From the NCBI RefSeq assembly GCF_000227295.1, contig NZ_JH165054.1, forward strand, positions 798,948 to 862,947: a stretch of DNA of 64,000 bases. The letters run 5' to 3'. The position numbers and the translations under genes were made by a program. Every line of letters begins with the position of its first letter. The stretch's first letter is position 1. This document shows, piece by piece, positions 63,368 through 64,000 of the stretch. This stretch comes from Cutibacterium avidum ATCC 25577. GTDB taxonomy: Bacteria; Actinomycetota; Actinomycetes; Propionibacteriales; Propionibacteriaceae. Under the pieces are notes generated by a model that was not told where the DNA came from, made no database searches, and saw only the letters and a list, made by a program, of their open reading frames with translations.

Positions 63368-63422
63368 GACGATCGGTGCTCCTGGGACCCCACAGGCACG
63401 GCTGTCGGTATACCGCACGATC

Positions 63423-63575
63423 TCAGACGCGCGTGAGGACTCCTGCGACGAGCAGGCCCTGGACACCTGTCGGCAGAGCGTCGTCGAGCAGGATGTCGGT
63501 GGCCACGATGAGCGCGTCGAGTTCAGAGGTGGTCGATGCGGACGGTGCAGTGGAGCTGGTCGTGCGGGTGTCCAT
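63423..63575 (-). CDS. Small uncharacterised protein (50 residues)
   Basis: ATG 63575 with AGGAG 9 nt upstream. Ser/Thr-rich start, then a hydrophobic-acidic helix (ELDALIVATDILLDDALP). No family recognised. First of three small minus-strand genes with strong ribosome sites. Confidence 0.5.
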   Translation of the reverse strand: MDTRTTSSTAPSASTTSELDALIVATDILLDDALPTGVQGLLVAGVLTRV

Positions 63576-63809
63576 GATGGTGATCTCCTGGGATGACAGA
63601 ACAGAGTGGAACAACACAGAACGGGCTCGGATGAGCGCTGATCCAGTCGTTCTCCCGGATCGGGCTCCCCCGATCCCCCGCTGTGCCCCGCCCGACGTCA
63701 GCACCGACGTGGCAGACAGCCGTCACAGTGATGACAGAAAAATGTCATTGAACCGCACCGCACAAGGCATGACGAGTGGATCGTCCCGGGTTTTGTGGAG
63801 GGTGAGTAG

Positions 63810-64000
63810 TCACGCGGCGGCGCTCGCCGGCGTGGTGGTGTGATCGTAGTAGCGGTCCTCAACGGTGGCTGGTGGTAGCTCGTCGGGGTTGGTGCGGTGA
63901 GGTCGGGTGTGGTTGTACCACTCGACCCACGAGGCGGTGGCGGCCTCGAGATCGTCTCGGCCCTTCCATGATCGGGTCCAGACGAGCTCACGCTTGTAGG
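63810..64000 (-). CDS. IS3-type transposase OrfB, C-terminal part (cut by window edge)
   Basis: The final 62 residues of a DDE transposase (YKRELVWTRSWKGRDDLEAA, WVEWYNHTRPHRTN, then ATVEDRYYDH), stop at 63810-63812. The element end is probably near 63778-63800, where GGATCGTCCCGGGTTTTGTG resembles IS3-type ends. Different from the IS3 element at 35404. Confidence 0.88.
   Translation of the reverse strand, partial: YKRELVWTRSWKGRDDLEAATASWVEWYNHTRPHRTNPDELPPATVEDRYYDHTTTPASAAA

Noticed and set aside
1-64000. CRISPR array or rRNA
   Set aside because: No regularly spaced repeats with unique spacers and no rRNA signature seen anywhere in the window.

Overview
The window is high-GC actinobacterial DNA, most likely from a Propionibacteriaceae member such as Cutibacterium. 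This is inferred from the gene set: an anaerobic class III ribonucleotide reductase under a cobalamin riboswitch, an actinobacterial Ski2/Mtr4-like helicase, and a LacI-controlled arabinose regulon. No species is proven.

1-18.0 kb is a putative type VII-like (WXG100/EssC) secretion and polymorphic-toxin locus. A minus-strand group runs from a large coiled-coil lipoprotein candidate (14478) through a membrane-anchored periplasmic-binding-like protein and an EssC-type ATPase with an FHA domain to a giant RHS/YD-repeat protein. That protein ends in a HINT domain and a Tox-REase-5-like nuclease cut by the left edge. Divergent on the plus strand are a transmembrane Ser/Thr kinase, a WXG100 protein and a possible Imm52-like immunity protein. 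Usual membrane partners (EccB/D/E, mycosin, EssA/EssB) are not seen.

18.1-34.9 kb is a housekeeping block: argS, an aldo/keto reductase, a SanA/YdcF-like protein, a 40-residue membrane protein, pgi, a secreted Ig-like wall protein, a KDPG-aldolase-like protein lacking its catalytic residues, Dps, the helicase, nrdDG behind a B12 riboswitch, a PEBP protein, a cutinase-like hydrolase and a small transporter-like membrane protein.

35.0-37.8 kb is a tRNA-Leu(CAG) carrying the wreck of an integrated element: an integrase truncated by an IS3 element, a DUF4928 fragment and a degraded att-like copy of the tRNA 3' end.

37.9-51.5 kb is an L-arabinose/arabinan regulon: LacI regulator, araA, araD, a sugar MFS transporter, a second LacI regulator with a pseudogene relative, a sugar ABC importer without its ATPase, a GH51 arabinofuranosidase and araB. 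Shared operator-like motifs stand in front of the transporter and araB. Together these would release, import and convert arabinose to xylulose-5-phosphate.

51.5-64 kb is a decaying accessory region: a dprA fragment abutting a phage-polymerase-like fragment, orphan and secreted proteins, an ImmA/IrrE-type peptidase, a Panacea antitoxin overlapping a frameshifted Doc toxin, a duplicated 104-residue gene, an ISL3 element, a broken antitoxin gene and the end of another IS3 element.
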